Origin: Vibrio parahaemolyticus | Lineage (GTDB): Bacteria > Pseudomonadota > Gammaproteobacteria > Enterobacterales > Vibrionaceae | Length of the DNA stretch: 64,000 nucleotides | NCBI RefSeq assembly: GCF_900460535.1 | Contig: NZ_UHIL01000001.1 | Coordinates: 2,542,001-2,606,000, forward strand | Direction: 5' to 3' | Shown: piece after piece, positions 26,995 through 35,562 of the stretch | How positions within the stretch are numbered: the first letter of the stretch is position 1 | How the letters are laid out: every line of letters starts with the position of its first letter | Notes under the pieces: model-generated | The model's database searches: none | Told to the model about the DNA's origin: nothing | The model's input: only the letters and a program-made list of their open reading frames with translations | Position numbers and translations under genes: made by a program

Positions 26995-27194
26995 TCGAAT
27001 TTCTTACCAACCCTTGGGTGATCATCATTGTGGTCTTGAGTGTGGTCATCGGGAACATTGCCGCTCTGAAGTACACCGCCAAAATGAAGTTCAACCAGAT
27101 GGATAAAGGTCGCAAGAACGATTTGGATCGTCTAAACGAGCTAGATAAAGAACGTTATGGCAACAGTGAAAGTAACAAGCACGAACAAAAATAA
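26991..27194 (+). CDS. small membrane protein, DUF2897-like
   Basis: This 67-residue protein has one N-terminal transmembrane helix (about residues 8-27, WVIIIVVLSVVIGNIAALKY) and a charged, Lys/Asn/Asp-rich cytoplasmic tail (DKGRKNDLDRLNELDKERYG). The pattern matches the DUF2897 family of short gammaproteobacterial membrane proteins. It overlaps the M15 peptidase stop by 4 bases. It may support that protein at the membrane, but nothing in the sequence proves it. Confidence 0.8.
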   Translation: MIEFLTNPWVIIIVVLSVVIGNIAALKYTAKMKFNQMDKGRKNDLDRLNELDKERYGNSESNKHEQK

Positions 27195-27276
27195 GCGGCT
27201 TTTTAGTCGCTCTTGCTAATTGAGTTAAGCATCTGAATGCTGTGATTTCAACTATGCTCCGAGCAACGAAAAACGA

Positions 27277-27307
27277 TCAAAAAAGGGGACCGAATGGTCC
27301 CTTTTTA
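27277..27307. terminator. bidirectional terminator between the DUF2897-like gene and bamC
   Basis: The stem GGGACC / GGTCCC has a GAAT loop, flanked by A-runs on one side and T-runs on the other. It can end transcription from both convergent genes. Confidence 0.92.
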
Positions 27308-27322
27308 CTTCAACTATCTAAC

Positions 27323-28342
27323 TTACTCTTTCACCACCGCACCAAGAACTGGCACCAACGATTTCAAGAACTCTTCTTCAACAGGTTTGCCTGATGAATC
27401 GGTAATGTTGATAGAAGTGCGGTTGCCCAAGTCCCCTAGCAAGAAAGTGTATTTACCTGCTTTTAGGTCGACTGGTTTCACGCCAATTTCATTCCAGAAT
27501 TCATCATCTGGAGATGCATACTTCGCTGTTACCGTACCTTGTGACTGGCTGCGCTCTTCAATCGTGAAGCCCATCTTGGGCAGAATGTTCGGTAAACGCT
27601 GCCACAATACATTGTATTGCGCACGAGCGATGATAACTGGCAGACCACTGCGGTCTTTGCCCATCGTGACAGGAATCTGTTTCACCAACTCTTGAGCTTT
27701 ACGCTGCGCTTCTTCACGAACTTCTTGATCGTAACGAGCCGTTACTAAGTTAGTCATGAACACGTTGTAACGCTCGCGGTTAGTCGCAGTCACTTCCTTA
27801 ACTTGATCGCCTTCACGCCAGTCAATTAAGCTCACTTTGAAACCGTGTCGACCATTTGCTTCTGCACGAGAGATCTCGTATCGGCTACCAATTTCTAGCT
27901 CTTCGTCAGGAGAGTTCCACGTTACCCAACCTGTCTCGATTCGAGAATCGGTTTGGCTTTCGACTGGAATTTTTCTTGCTTCAACCATGCCTTGCACAGT
28001 TTGCCAAACTTTATCTAGCTCATCTTTGCGCAATAGCCAAAGTGTCACTTCACCGTTACTACTGCGATCTAGGCGCGCACCAGGAATCAACTCAAGTACT
28101 TGCTGAGGTGGACGGATATCAACCGACTTCCCTAAGCCACCCGCATAATTGCCCTGAGGGATGTCATAGTTTGGGTAGAACTGAGGTTGAGCTCCTTGCG
28201 GAACGTTCCATGCATCTAGAGCTGGTGTGTTCAAATACTCGAAATCGTCTTTTGCTTGACGACGTTGGTTGGCACCACCTGAACAGGCAGTCAATACGAA
28301 TACAGCTAATGAACTTAACACTAACTGGCTTGAAAGCTTCAT
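27323..28342 (-). CDS. bamC: outer membrane assembly lipoprotein BamC
   Basis: BamC is an accessory lipoprotein of the BAM complex that folds outer membrane beta-barrels. The signal peptide ends in the lipobox LTAC (Cys20). The conserved unstructured BamD-binding N terminus DDFEYLNTPALDAW follows, then two helix-grip domains (about residues 95-210 and 225-330). Length 339 is close to E. coli (344). It is downstream of dapA by 52 bases, the dapA-bamC (nlpB) arrangement known from E. coli. Confidence 0.96.
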   Translation of the reverse strand: MKLSSQLVLSSLAVFVLTACSGGANQRRQAKDDFEYLNTPALDAWNVPQGAQPQFYPNYDIPQGNYAGGLGKSVDIRPPQQVLELIPGARLDRSSNGEVTLWLLRKDELDKVWQTVQGMVEARKIPVESQTDSRIETGWVTWNSPDEELEIGSRYEISRAEANGRHGFKVSLIDWREGDQVKEVTATNRERYNVFMTNLVTARYDQEVREEAQRKAQELVKQIPVTMGKDRSGLPVIIARAQYNVLWQRLPNILPKMGFTIEERSQSQGTVTAKYASPDDEFWNEIGVKPVDLKAGKYTFLLGDLGNRTSINITDSSGKPVEEEFLKSLVPVLGAVVKE

Positions 28343-28357
28343 CTATACTCCTAAAAC

Positions 28358-28381
28358 ACTGAGGGCTTAATCGCCCCCAGT
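28358..28381 (-). other. hairpin between dapA and bamC
   Basis: The stem ACTGAGGGC / GCCCCCAGT (one mismatch) has a 6-base loop and lies in the 52-base gap between dapA and bamC. No U-run follows. It may act as an mRNA processing or stability element rather than a terminator, since the two genes form one operon in relatives. Confidence 0.45.
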
Positions 28382-28394
28382 ATGAACTTCAATC

Positions 28395-29273
28395 CTAGTA
28401 AATACCTGCGTCTGTCAACGCCTGTTCCACGATCGGCTGCGATTTTTCAGAAAGTGCGGTTAAAGGAAGACGTAAGCCACCTTCTTCAATCAAACCCAGC
28501 TTATGCGCTGCCCATTTTACTGGGATCGGGCTTGATTCAACGAATAGGTTTTTATGCAGAGTCATCAAACGTTGGTTAATGATTTCTGCCTCTTCGAATT
28601 TACCTTCACTTGCCAAATGGAACATGTCTGCCATGTCTTTCGCTGCAATATTGTTCGTTACCGAGATAACACCATTGCCGCCCAGTTTCACGAATTCCAA
28701 GCCCGTCGCATCATCACCACTTAGTAAGATAAAATCTTCGCCACAAAGTTCACGGTGAAGTGCAATTCGGCTCAAATCGCCCGTCGCATCTTTTAGAGCA
28801 ACGATATTATCAAGCTTTGACAAGCGTGCCACTGTCTCAGGTTGCAGATCTACGGCAGTACGACCCGGTACATTGTACAAAATTAGAGGTACGTCACTCG
28901 CTTCTGCGATCGCTTTGTAATGCTGGAACAAACCTTCTTGTGTTGGTTTGTTGTAATAAGGCGTCACACTCAAGAAACCTGCGATACCAGAATCCGCGAG
29001 TAATTTGCTAAATGTCACGGCTTCGTGGGTTGCATTTGCACCCGTGCCGGCAATCACAGGGATGCGACCGTTGGCAAACTCAACAGTTTTATTAACGACC
29101 TTTACATGCTCTTCAATGGTCAGTGTCGCTGACTCACCTGTCGTGCCTACTGCCACAATACCGTCTGTACCCGCTTCGATGTGGTACTCCACTAGCTTTT
29201 GTAGACCGTCGAAATCTACTTCACCATCTGCTTTGAATGGTGTAATCAGCGCTACGATACTTCCTGAAAACAT
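28395..29273 (-). CDS. dapA: 4-hydroxy-tetrahydrodipicolinate synthase DapA
   Basis: DapA condenses pyruvate and aspartate semialdehyde, the first committed step of the diaminopimelate-lysine pathway. It is a TIM barrel. The Schiff-base lysine sits in [10 protein letters not shown] and the catalytic Tyr in [19 protein letters not shown] is the substrate loop. The start at 29273 ([13 protein letters not shown]) gives 292 residues, as in E. coli, with GGGAG upstream. An in-frame ATG five codons earlier lies over that site. It heads the dapA-bamC operon. Confidence 0.98.
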   Translation of the reverse strand: MFSGSIVALITPFKADGEVDFDGLQKLVEYHIEAGTDGIVAVGTTGESATLTIEEHVKVVNKTVEFANGRIPVIAGTGANATHEAVTFSKLLADSGIAGFLSVTPYYNKPTQEGLFQHYKAIAEASDVPLILYNVPGRTAVDLQPETVARLSKLDNIVALKDATGDLSRIALHRELCGEDFILLSGDDATGLEFVKLGGNGVISVTNNIAAKDMADMFHLASEGKFEEAEIINQRLMTLHKNLFVESSPIPVKWAAHKLGLIEEGGLRLPLTALSEKSQPIVEQALTDAGIY

Positions 29274-29884
29274 GTTTATCTCCCTCATTTAACTCTTTCT
29301 GCATGGTACTGTAATGCGATTGAAAAACACAAGAGCGTAAACTCGCTTACAAAGTACAAATGAATGAATAATTATCAGTTGTTAGAGGTCTAGCAACTTA
29401 ATTGCGCAATTTGGTCTTATTCCCAGCAATTTTGATAATCGTCTTGGTTATCTGGTTCTGTGCCTTAGCAGCCTGAAAAGGCTTGTTTTAGCGAGAATGA
29501 CTTGGATATGTGCCCTTTAATTATCTAGGCGACAGGCCACGGGTAACTTCACCAAAGAATTTTTGCGGCCTATTGTTACGCTCAGAAATATACGCTTTAG
29601 CGACATTTATCAAGTCAGGTTTTAGTGAATAAAAAGGCTAGTTTAGCGCCAAATAAACCACTGATAGCGGCTCGCAAAGTTTTCACTGCTCATATTGTAC
29701 TTATTTTCGGCATTTTCCCTGCTCGATGGCCTTCTGTGTCCCAGTCTACCCCATACTCACTACTTAGCACTTCACCTTTTTTAATCTCAATTATCCTGCG
29801 AACTAAAAAAAGAACTCACTCGATATTTCTCTTCGATATCTGTGCTAACATCTCTCTATTGAAGAAAGGACAAGAAGCTTATTT
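29274..29884. other. long intergenic region between dapA and gcvR
   Basis: This 611-base divergent gap is the longest in the window. The gcvR-proximal end holds an extended -10 promoter. An 87-codon open frame inside (29625-29888) shows no ribosome site and no recognisable protein. I found no known riboswitch pattern. The middle (about 29340-29620) contains nothing I can name, though such a length could hide a small RNA. Confidence 0.5.
29843..29851 (+). promoter_or_regulatory. extended -10 element of gcvR
   Basis: TGCTAACAT (TGn plus a TATAAT-like hexamer) lies 33 bases upstream of the gcvR ATG, with the AAAGGA ribosome site in between. No clear -35 was seen, as is common for extended -10 promoters. 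Confidence 0.5.
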
Positions 29885-30427
29885 ATGAAGCAACATCTGG
29901 TACTTACAGCAGTTGGAACGGATCGTCCGGGCATTTGTAACCAAGTGGTTAAGCTCGTGACTCAAGCTGGTTGTAACATCGTTGATAGCCGCATCGCTAT
30001 CTTTGGCAATGAATTTACTCTGATCATGCTACTGACTGGAAATGCCAGTCACATCACTCGTGTTGAAACACAGCTGCCACTATTAGGGCAAGAACATGAC
30101 CTAATCACCATCATGAAGCGAACGTCTGCGCACGAGCTGCTCGACAACAGTTACACGATGGAAGTCTTTATTGAATCTGAAGATCGTCCAGGACTGACAG
30201 AGAAATTTACTCAGTTCTTCGCAGACCAACAAATTGGCTTAGATTCGCTCAGCGCACAAACCATTAGCAAATCCAAACTACAGCTTGATGCTGACCAATT
30301 TCATATTGCGATCACCGCATCGGTCAGTGCCGATTGCAACCTAATGCAATTACAAGAAGATTTCGATGAACTTTGTAAGTCGCTCAACGTACAAGGTTCT
30401 CTGAATTTCATTAAAAACACACTATAA
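29885..30427 (+). CDS. gcvR: glycine cleavage system transcriptional repressor GcvR
   Basis: GcvR has no DNA-binding domain; in E. coli it binds GcvA and blocks activation of the glycine cleavage operon when glycine is low. The sequence shows two ACT domains: LVLTAVGTDRPGICNQVVKLV at the N terminus, and MEVFIESEDRPGLTEKFTQFF from about residue 93, each with the ligand-type DRPG motif. Length 180 is close to E. coli (190). It is followed by bcp after 16 bases, the same order as in E. coli. Confidence 0.95.
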   Translation: MKQHLVLTAVGTDRPGICNQVVKLVTQAGCNIVDSRIAIFGNEFTLIMLLTGNASHITRVETQLPLLGQEHDLITIMKRTSAHELLDNSYTMEVFIESEDRPGLTEKFTQFFADQQIGLDSLSAQTISKSKLQLDADQFHIAITASVSADCNLMQLQEDFDELCKSLNVQGSLNFIKNTL

Positions 30428-30443
30428 AGTAAAGGAAATTATA

Positions 30444-30914
30444 ATGAATACGCTGACAGCAGGCTCGCCAGCGCCAGCCTTCTCTTTGCTCGACCAAGAC
30501 GGCAATACTGTTACTCTTGATGACTTTAAAGGCAAGAAAGTCCTTTTCTATTTCTACCCAAAAGCCATGACTCCAGGCTGTACCACGCAAGCAAAGGGCC
30601 TGCGTGATGTAAAAGCAGAACTAGATGCGCACAACGTGGTTGTTCTGGGTGTCAGTATCGACCCAGTTAAGCGCCTAGGAAAGTTCATTGAACGTGATGA
30701 GCTAAACTTCACGCTACTGTCTGACGAAGACCACGCTGTTGCTGAACAATTCGGTGTGTGGGGCGAAAAGAAATTTATGGGTAAAGTTTACGATGGCCTT
30801 CACCGCATCAGCTTCTTAATTAATGAAGAAGGCGTGATTGAGCACGTATTCAACAAGTTCAAAACGAAAGATCACCACGAAGTGGTTCTGAACTACCTAA
30901 ACGAAAACGCCTAA
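30444..30914 (+). CDS. bcp: thioredoxin-dependent peroxiredoxin Bcp, single-cysteine form
   Basis: Bcp (Prx Q class) reduces hydroperoxides. The peroxidatic Cys46 lies in the motif YPKAMTPGCT, and the length of 156 equals E. coli. In E. coli a resolving Cys follows five residues later; here that position is Lys (TTQAKGL). Cys46 is the only cysteine in the protein, so it must work as a 1-Cys peroxidase with an external thiol. The AAAGGAA ribosome site is good, and it is probably co-transcribed with gcvR. Confidence 0.96.
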   Translation: MNTLTAGSPAPAFSLLDQDGNTVTLDDFKGKKVLFYFYPKAMTPGCTTQAKGLRDVKAELDAHNVVVLGVSIDPVKRLGKFIERDELNFTLLSDEDHAVAEQFGVWGEKKFMGKVYDGLHRISFLINEEGVIEHVFNKFKTKDHHEVVLNYLNENA

Positions 30915-30963
30915 TGCGAGCTCGTTTAGAGTCATACGTTAAAAGTTAACGTTCTAAGAATCG

Positions 30964-30994
30964 AAAAAGCCCAGCATTGATTGCTGGGCTTTTT
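30964..30994. terminator. bidirectional terminator between bcp and perM
   Basis: The 13-base stem AAAAAGCCCAGCA / TGCTGGGCTTTTT has a 5-base loop. Its A/T flanks allow termination on both strands, for bcp and for the convergent transporter gene. Confidence 0.93.
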
Positions 30995-31037
30995 ATTCAA
31001 TCGAATAATTACTGAGCTTTGCTCAATGTCTAACGCG

Positions 31038-32108
31038 TTACTCTTGGACGGGTTCGCTTTCTTCGGTGCTTGGTAGCGCATTCCAAACGGCTTTCACTAA
31101 CGTCGCTAATGGGATCGCAAAGAAGACTCCCCAGAATCCCCACAAACCGCCAAACACCAGTACCGCAACAATAATCGCAACCGGGTGAAGGTTAACCGCT
31201 TCTGAAAATAGAACTGGCACAAGCACATTACCATCTAGCGCTTGGATGATGCCGTAAGCCAGCAACAACCAGTAGAATTGTGGCGTCATGCCCCATTGGA
31301 ACAAACCAACAATCGCAACCGGTACGGTTACCGCAGCTGCACCAATATATGGAATCAATACCGACAAACCTACAGCAACGGCCAATAATGCGGAGTAACG
31401 TAGGTCTAGAATCGCGAATGTTACGTAGCTCACGCCACCAACAATCAAGATTTCCAGCACTTTCCCGCGAATGTAGTTCGAGATTTGCTCGTTCATCTCG
31501 TGCCAAACTTTGTTCGCCAGCTTACGGTTTTTCGGCAAAATGCCGCTCGCCATTCTAAGCATTTCTTCTTTGTCTTTAAGTAGGAAGAAAATCAGCAGCG
31601 GCACCAAAATCAAGTACACCGCCAATGTGGCAATACTAACTAACGATGCAAGTGAGCCTTTTACCACGCTTTCACCCAAACCTAGTGCTTGGTTTTTCGC
31701 GTTGGTCACGACGGTTTCTACAATTTGTAGGTTCGCCAATTCCGGATGGCGCTCAGGCAACGTCATGATGAACTTTTGCAGCCCGTTATACATGTTCGGA
31801 ATATCGTTGATTAAGTTGCCAACCTGAGTCCAGATCGTCGGAACCAAGCCAAATAAGGCGATCAACATGATGCTGATAAAAATCAAAAGAACAATAATCA
31901 CTGATAAGGTGCGAGGCACACCCATACGAGACAATTTAACCACTGGCCATTCTAGGAGATATGCCAATACGATCGCCACCAGCAATGGCGCAATCAAATG
32001 CCCAAAGAAGTAAATGGTGATAAAACCAAACAGCAAAATGGCGACAAGGCTTACTGCGTGGGGATCTGAGAAGCGGCGTTGATACCAACGACTTACCATT
32101 TCGAACAT
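31038..32108 (-). CDS. perM: AI-2E-family permease PerM
   Basis: This 356-residue polytopic inner membrane protein has about seven or eight hydrophobic helices, starting LVAILLFGFITIYFFGHLIAPLLVAIVLAYLLEW. The family block SVLIPYIGAAAVTVPVAIVGLF and the conserved VFGGLWGFWGVFFAIPLATLVK near the end are typical of the AI-2E (PerM/TqsA) family. Members export autoinducer-2 or other solutes; the solute here is unknown. Its position divergent from bepA matches E. coli perM. It follows the TusA-like gene by one base. Confidence 0.93.
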   Translation of the reverse strand: MFEMVSRWYQRRFSDPHAVSLVAILLFGFITIYFFGHLIAPLLVAIVLAYLLEWPVVKLSRMGVPRTLSVIIVLLIFISIMLIALFGLVPTIWTQVGNLINDIPNMYNGLQKFIMTLPERHPELANLQIVETVVTNAKNQALGLGESVVKGSLASLVSIATLAVYLILVPLLIFFLLKDKEEMLRMASGILPKNRKLANKVWHEMNEQISNYIRGKVLEILIVGGVSYVTFAILDLRYSALLAVAVGLSVLIPYIGAAAVTVPVAIVGLFQWGMTPQFYWLLLAYGIIQALDGNVLVPVLFSEAVNLHPVAIIVAVLVFGGLWGFWGVFFAIPLATLVKAVWNALPSTEESEPVQE

Positions 32109-32109
32109 C

Positions 32110-32355
32110 TTATGCGGATTCCTTATTGAAAACAGTCAATGTGTAGTGCTCTGGTGTAGATTGGCAATCAACCACGTACCCTTGGGTACGAAGGTAATTC
32201 ACAATGTCTCGTTTAGAGCTGTTATCCACCACTTGAATGACAAGGTGATGATACTGCGATTCTTCATCCTGAAAGACCTCAGCAGCGTGACGCTTGGCAA
32301 GTAACAGCGCCATTGGGCAGCGTTGCTCGCGCAAATCAAGTAACATGGATTCCAT
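32110..32355 (-). CDS. TusA-like sulfur carrier family protein
   Basis: This 81-residue TusA/YhhP-fold protein reads LDLREQRCPMALLLAKRHAAE. The usual CPxP motif is reduced to CPMA, so the active Cys is kept but the second Pro is Ala. It shows the typical helix and the end SKRDIVNYLRTQGYVV. The start at 32355 is chosen because AGAG precedes it; a GTG five codons earlier is possible. It ends one base before perM starts, so the two genes are coupled. The sulfur acceptor is unknown. Confidence 0.85.
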   Translation of the reverse strand: MESMLLDLREQRCPMALLLAKRHAAEVFQDEESQYHHLVIQVVDNSSKRDIVNYLRTQGYVVDCQSTPEHYTLTVFNKESA

Positions 32356-32606
32356 TGTATTGCTCTGCACTTATGATAGGGTTGTATTGTAACGGCTTTT
32401 TGAGCTGGTGCTAGCACTTCTGACATGATTTAACCGCATGCTGAAATGACTCGGATATAAAACAATTTACGAAACCAATTCATTTATTTTTGGTCTTAGT
32501 GCTAGCCTATTCATCCTAGAGGATGACCATAAAGTATAGTGGTGATGTTGTGAGGTACTCGACCTCCAACCACGTACTTAGGTATTTTGGAGAATCTTTA
32601 AACCGT

Positions 32607-34058
32607 ATGTTAAAACGCACTCGCTCGCTCGTTTGTTTGTGCCTTGCCGCTGCAATCAGTTCACCAACAACTTACGCCAATAGCATCGACTTGCCTGATA
32701 TTGGTACGGCAGCTGGCGGCACGCTTTCTATAGACCAAGAGTTGATTTATGGCGACGCGTACATGCGCATGCTCAGAGCCAGTAAGCCTATCGTCAACGA
32801 TCCGGTCATCAACGAATATATCGATTCCCTCGGACACCGCCTCGTGGCCAACGCGAACGATGTAAAAACGCCGTTCCACTTCTTCATGATTCGTGATCGT
32901 AATATCAACGCCTTTGCCTTTTTTGGCGGTTACGTTGCATTGCACTCAGGGTTATTTCTTCATGCTCGTAGCGAAAGTGAACTCGCATCCGTTGTCGCGC
33001 ACGAAATTGCACACGTAACACAGCGCCACCTAGCGCGCAGTATGGAAGACCAAGCAAGGCGCTCTCCAGCGACTTTAGCCGCGCTTGCTGGTGCATTGTT
33101 ACTTTCGATTGCTTCACCAGAAGCTGGCATGGCAGCGATTACCGCCGCAACAGCAGGCAACATGCAAAGCCAAATCAACTACACTCGCTCAAACGAGAAA
33201 GAAGCCGACCGCTTCGGCATCGCAACCTTGGCGAAAGCAGGATTTGATGTGCAAGCAATGCCGCGTTTCTTTGGACGTTTAGCTGATGAGTACCGCTACG
33301 CGAGTAAACCGCCACCAATGCTACTGACTCACCCTTTACCAGAAGACCGTGTAGCAGATAGCCGTCAACGTGCACAAGCCTATCCCCCAATGCGCATTGC
33401 ACCCTCTATCGATTACCATTTGGCGCGCGCGCGCATTGTGGCGCGATATGCCGGTATCGACGGACAAGCCGCACTAGGTTGGTTTGAGCGTACTCAAAAG
33501 AAAGCTTCAGCGGACATCATGCCGTCATTTGATTACGGCCGAGCGCTGGTTCATCTGGACAACAAACGCTTATCACAAGCAGAACCGATTTTGAAAAAGC
33601 TGTTAGCGCAAGAGCCGGGCAACCCATTCTATTTAGATGCAATGACCGATCTATACATCGAGAAAAAACAGCCACAAAAAGCCGTTGAGTTGCTAAATAG
33701 CGCGCTAAAGCGTAATCCTCAAAACAAAGTATTAACCATTAACTATGCCAACGCGTTGCTTGAAGCAAACCAAAATGATCAAGCTGTGCGTACGCTTCAA
33801 CGTTATACACACGATAACCCAGAAGATAGCAATGGCTGGCAGCTATTATCGAAAGGCTATCATGCCCTTGGACGTAGTGATGAAGAGCTTGCAGCTCGCG
33901 CGGAAATTCTGGCGCTAAGAGCAAACTGGAATAAAGCGATTCAATATTACAGTGAAGCAAGTAAAATGGCCGAATTGGGTAGCTTAGAACAAGCACGATA
34001 CGATGCTCGTATCGACCAACTCATGATCCAACGAGATCGATTCATGGCATTACAATAA
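32607..34058 (+). CDS. bepA: periplasmic beta-barrel assembly protease BepA (YfgC)
   Basis: BepA is an M48 metalloprotease and chaperone that assists or degrades outer membrane proteins such as LptD. The zinc motif HEIAHVTQRH lies in VVAHEIAHVTQRHLA, with the third ligand Glu in NEKEADRFGI. C-terminal TPR repeats (about residues 300-460) follow. The start at MLKRTRSLVCL gives 483 residues (E. coli 487) with a signal peptide ending near TTYA. The frame is open upstream to 32523, but that adds a non-signal sequence. Confidence 0.96.
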   Translation: MLKRTRSLVCLCLAAAISSPTTYANSIDLPDIGTAAGGTLSIDQELIYGDAYMRMLRASKPIVNDPVINEYIDSLGHRLVANANDVKTPFHFFMIRDRNINAFAFFGGYVALHSGLFLHARSESELASVVAHEIAHVTQRHLARSMEDQARRSPATLAALAGALLLSIASPEAGMAAITAATAGNMQSQINYTRSNEKEADRFGIATLAKAGFDVQAMPRFFGRLADEYRYASKPPPMLLTHPLPEDRVADSRQRAQAYPPMRIAPSIDYHLARARIVARYAGIDGQAALGWFERTQKKASADIMPSFDYGRALVHLDNKRLSQAEPILKKLLAQEPGNPFYLDAMTDLYIEKKQPQKAVELLNSALKRNPQNKVLTINYANALLEANQNDQAVRTLQRYTHDNPEDSNGWQLLSKGYHALGRSDEELAARAEILALRANWNKAIQYYSEASKMAELGSLEQARYDARIDQLMIQRDRFMALQ

Positions 34059-34074
34059 CGAAATGGAGAAAACC

Positions 34075-34425
34075 ATGTCAGTCGTGATTTATCACAACCC
34101 ACGTTGCTCAAAGAGCCGTCAAACTCTTGAGTTACTTGAGCAAAATGGTGTTACACCGGAAGTCGTAAAATACCTAGACACGCCACTAAATGTGGATGAA
34201 CTAAAAGTGCTATACGCTCAACTCGGTTTCTCATCAGTACGTGAAATGATGCGTACAAAAGAAGACGTTTACAAAGAACTTGGATTAGGCGAAGCATCAG
34301 TAAGTGACGAACAACTGTTCGAAGCAATGGCGCAAAACCCAAAATTGTTCGAACGTCCAGTTGTTGTAGCAAACGGCAAAGCTAAAATTGGTCGCCCACC
34401 AGAGCAAGTGTTGGATATTCTATAA
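34075..34425 (+). CDS. ArsC-family (glutaredoxin-linked) reductase, YfgD-like
   Basis: The ArsC-fold protein starts MSVVIYHNPRCSKSRQTLELLE, with the catalytic Cys in the anion loop (CSKSR) and the C-terminal RPVVVANGKAKIGRPPEQ loop. Length 116 fits. The start at 34075 has TGGAG at good distance; an ATG four codons earlier overlaps it. It is most like E. coli YfgD, which sits next to bepA as here. No ars operon genes are nearby, so a role in arsenic resistance is not certain. Confidence 0.9.
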   Translation: MSVVIYHNPRCSKSRQTLELLEQNGVTPEVVKYLDTPLNVDELKVLYAQLGFSSVREMMRTKEDVYKELGLGEASVSDEQLFEAMAQNPKLFERPVVVANGKAKIGRPPEQVLDIL

Positions 34426-34998
34426 ATGGATTGCCAGATCCTTATTTTGTACTTCAGCCGTCATGGCTCAACAAAACAGCTGGCAAGACAGATAGCAAGA
34501 GGAGTCGAATCGACTCCTCAATGCCAAGCAATTTTGCGTACAGTTGAAGAATTGTCACCTCACTCACATACCCCTTCCGATCCAATTGTTACTCTAGAGG
34601 AACTGAAAAAGTGCGACGGTCTAGCGTTCGGTAGTCCCGTTTGGTTTGGCAATATGGCAGCGCCTTTAAAGCACTTTTGGGATCAAACCACCCCTTTGTG
34701 GGTTAGCGGTGACTTAATCGATAAGCCAGCTTGTGTATTTACCTCATCATCTTCGATGCATGGCGGTCAGGAGACCACACTTCAAAGCATGATGACGCCA
34801 TTACTGCATCACGGGATGATGGTACTTGGTATTCCTTACGCTGAACCAGAGCTGCATTCGACCCAATCTGGTGGCACACCCTACGGTGCCAGCAGTGTAG
34901 GACACGAACCAAGTCTCACAGCGGAGGAGACTCGCCTGGCACAACAATTAGGTAAACGACTAGCAACAGCAGCGTTAAAGCTCAAAGCTTGTCACTAA
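34426..34998 (+). CDS. WrbA-like flavodoxin-family NAD(P)H:quinone oxidoreductase
   Basis: This 190-residue flavodoxin-fold protein has the FMN phosphate loop FSRHGSTKQLA near the N terminus, the second loop SPVWFGNMAAPLKHFWDQT, and HGGQETTLQSMM and GTPYGASSVG typical of WrbA. It lacks part of the spacing of E. coli WrbA, so I call it WrbA-like. Its ATG directly follows the TAA of the ArsC-like gene with no space, which suggests tight translational coupling. Confidence 0.88.
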   Translation: MDCQILILYFSRHGSTKQLARQIARGVESTPQCQAILRTVEELSPHSHTPSDPIVTLEELKKCDGLAFGSPVWFGNMAAPLKHFWDQTTPLWVSGDLIDKPACVFTSSSSMHGGQETTLQSMMTPLLHHGMMVLGIPYAEPELHSTQSGGTPYGASSVGHEPSLTAEETRLAQQLGKRLATAALKLKACH

Positions 34999-35050
34999 TA
35001 CCAGTATTAATAATCAGTAGAATTGGTATCAATTCAAGGATAGAGAATCG

Positions 35051-35494
35051 ATGTCTGACTCTTTCGAAGAACAACCACCACTTGGTGCTCAAGCAAAAAC
35101 GTATCGCTACCTCGCTTTGTTCGGCAACTTAGCTTTATTAGCATGGGTCGCGATTTGGCAACTCGCTTTATCTCCTCATCCTCATCTGAGTAGCACAACA
35201 CTCGCGATTGCATGGTGTATTCCGTTATTGCTACCGTTACCTGGCATCTTAGCGGGCAAACCTTACACGCATGCGTGGGCGAACTTTGTCTTGATGCTGT
35301 ATTTCTTGCACGCCCTCACTATCTTGTACGTGGACGGTGGTGAACGGTGGTTGGCAGCGGTTGAGCTGGTGCTTACCTCTCTTGGTTTTGCTGGCAATAT
35401 TTTGTTTGCTCGTGCTCGAGGAAAAGAGCTAGGCCTTAAACTCAAACGCTTGTCACAAGTAGAAAAAGAAGAAAAAGCGAAGTTCAATAAGTAA
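35051..35494 (+). CDS. inner membrane protein, DUF2069 type
   Basis: This 147-residue protein has four predicted transmembrane segments (YLALFGNLALLAWVAIWQLAL, a TLAIAWCIPLLLPLPGILAG segment, WANFVLMLYFLHALTILYVDGG, and WLAAVELVLTSLGFAGNILFARARG). A charged C-terminal tail rich in Lys/Glu follows. The pattern matches the DUF2069 family. It lies at the end of the bepA-arsC-wrbA series, 52 bases after the flavodoxin gene, probably in the same operon. Function unknown. Confidence 0.85.
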   Translation: MSDSFEEQPPLGAQAKTYRYLALFGNLALLAWVAIWQLALSPHPHLSSTTLAIAWCIPLLLPLPGILAGKPYTHAWANFVLMLYFLHALTILYVDGGERWLAAVELVLTSLGFAGNILFARARGKELGLKLKRLSQVEKEEKAKFNK

Positions 35495-35512
35495 CCTCTC
35501 TGATTCAAAAAC

Positions 35513-35543
35513 AAAAAGAGTCGCAATTGCGACTCTTTCTTTA
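35513..35543. terminator. bidirectional terminator between DUF2069 and DUF2066 genes
   Basis: The perfect palindrome AAAGAGTCGCAATTGCGACTCTTT has T/A runs on both sides. It serves both convergent genes. Confidence 0.92.
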
Positions 35544-35562
35544 TTCTATGCCCAAACGCGGA

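Noticed and set aside
29380..29560. Possible lysine riboswitch near dapA
   Set aside because: A short AGAGGT-like string was considered, but the other conserved lysine-element blocks are absent and the orientation does not fit dapA.
29625..29888. 87-codon open frame before gcvR
   Set aside because: GTG-type start without ribosome site; it overlaps the gcvR promoter and start; the translation looks random.
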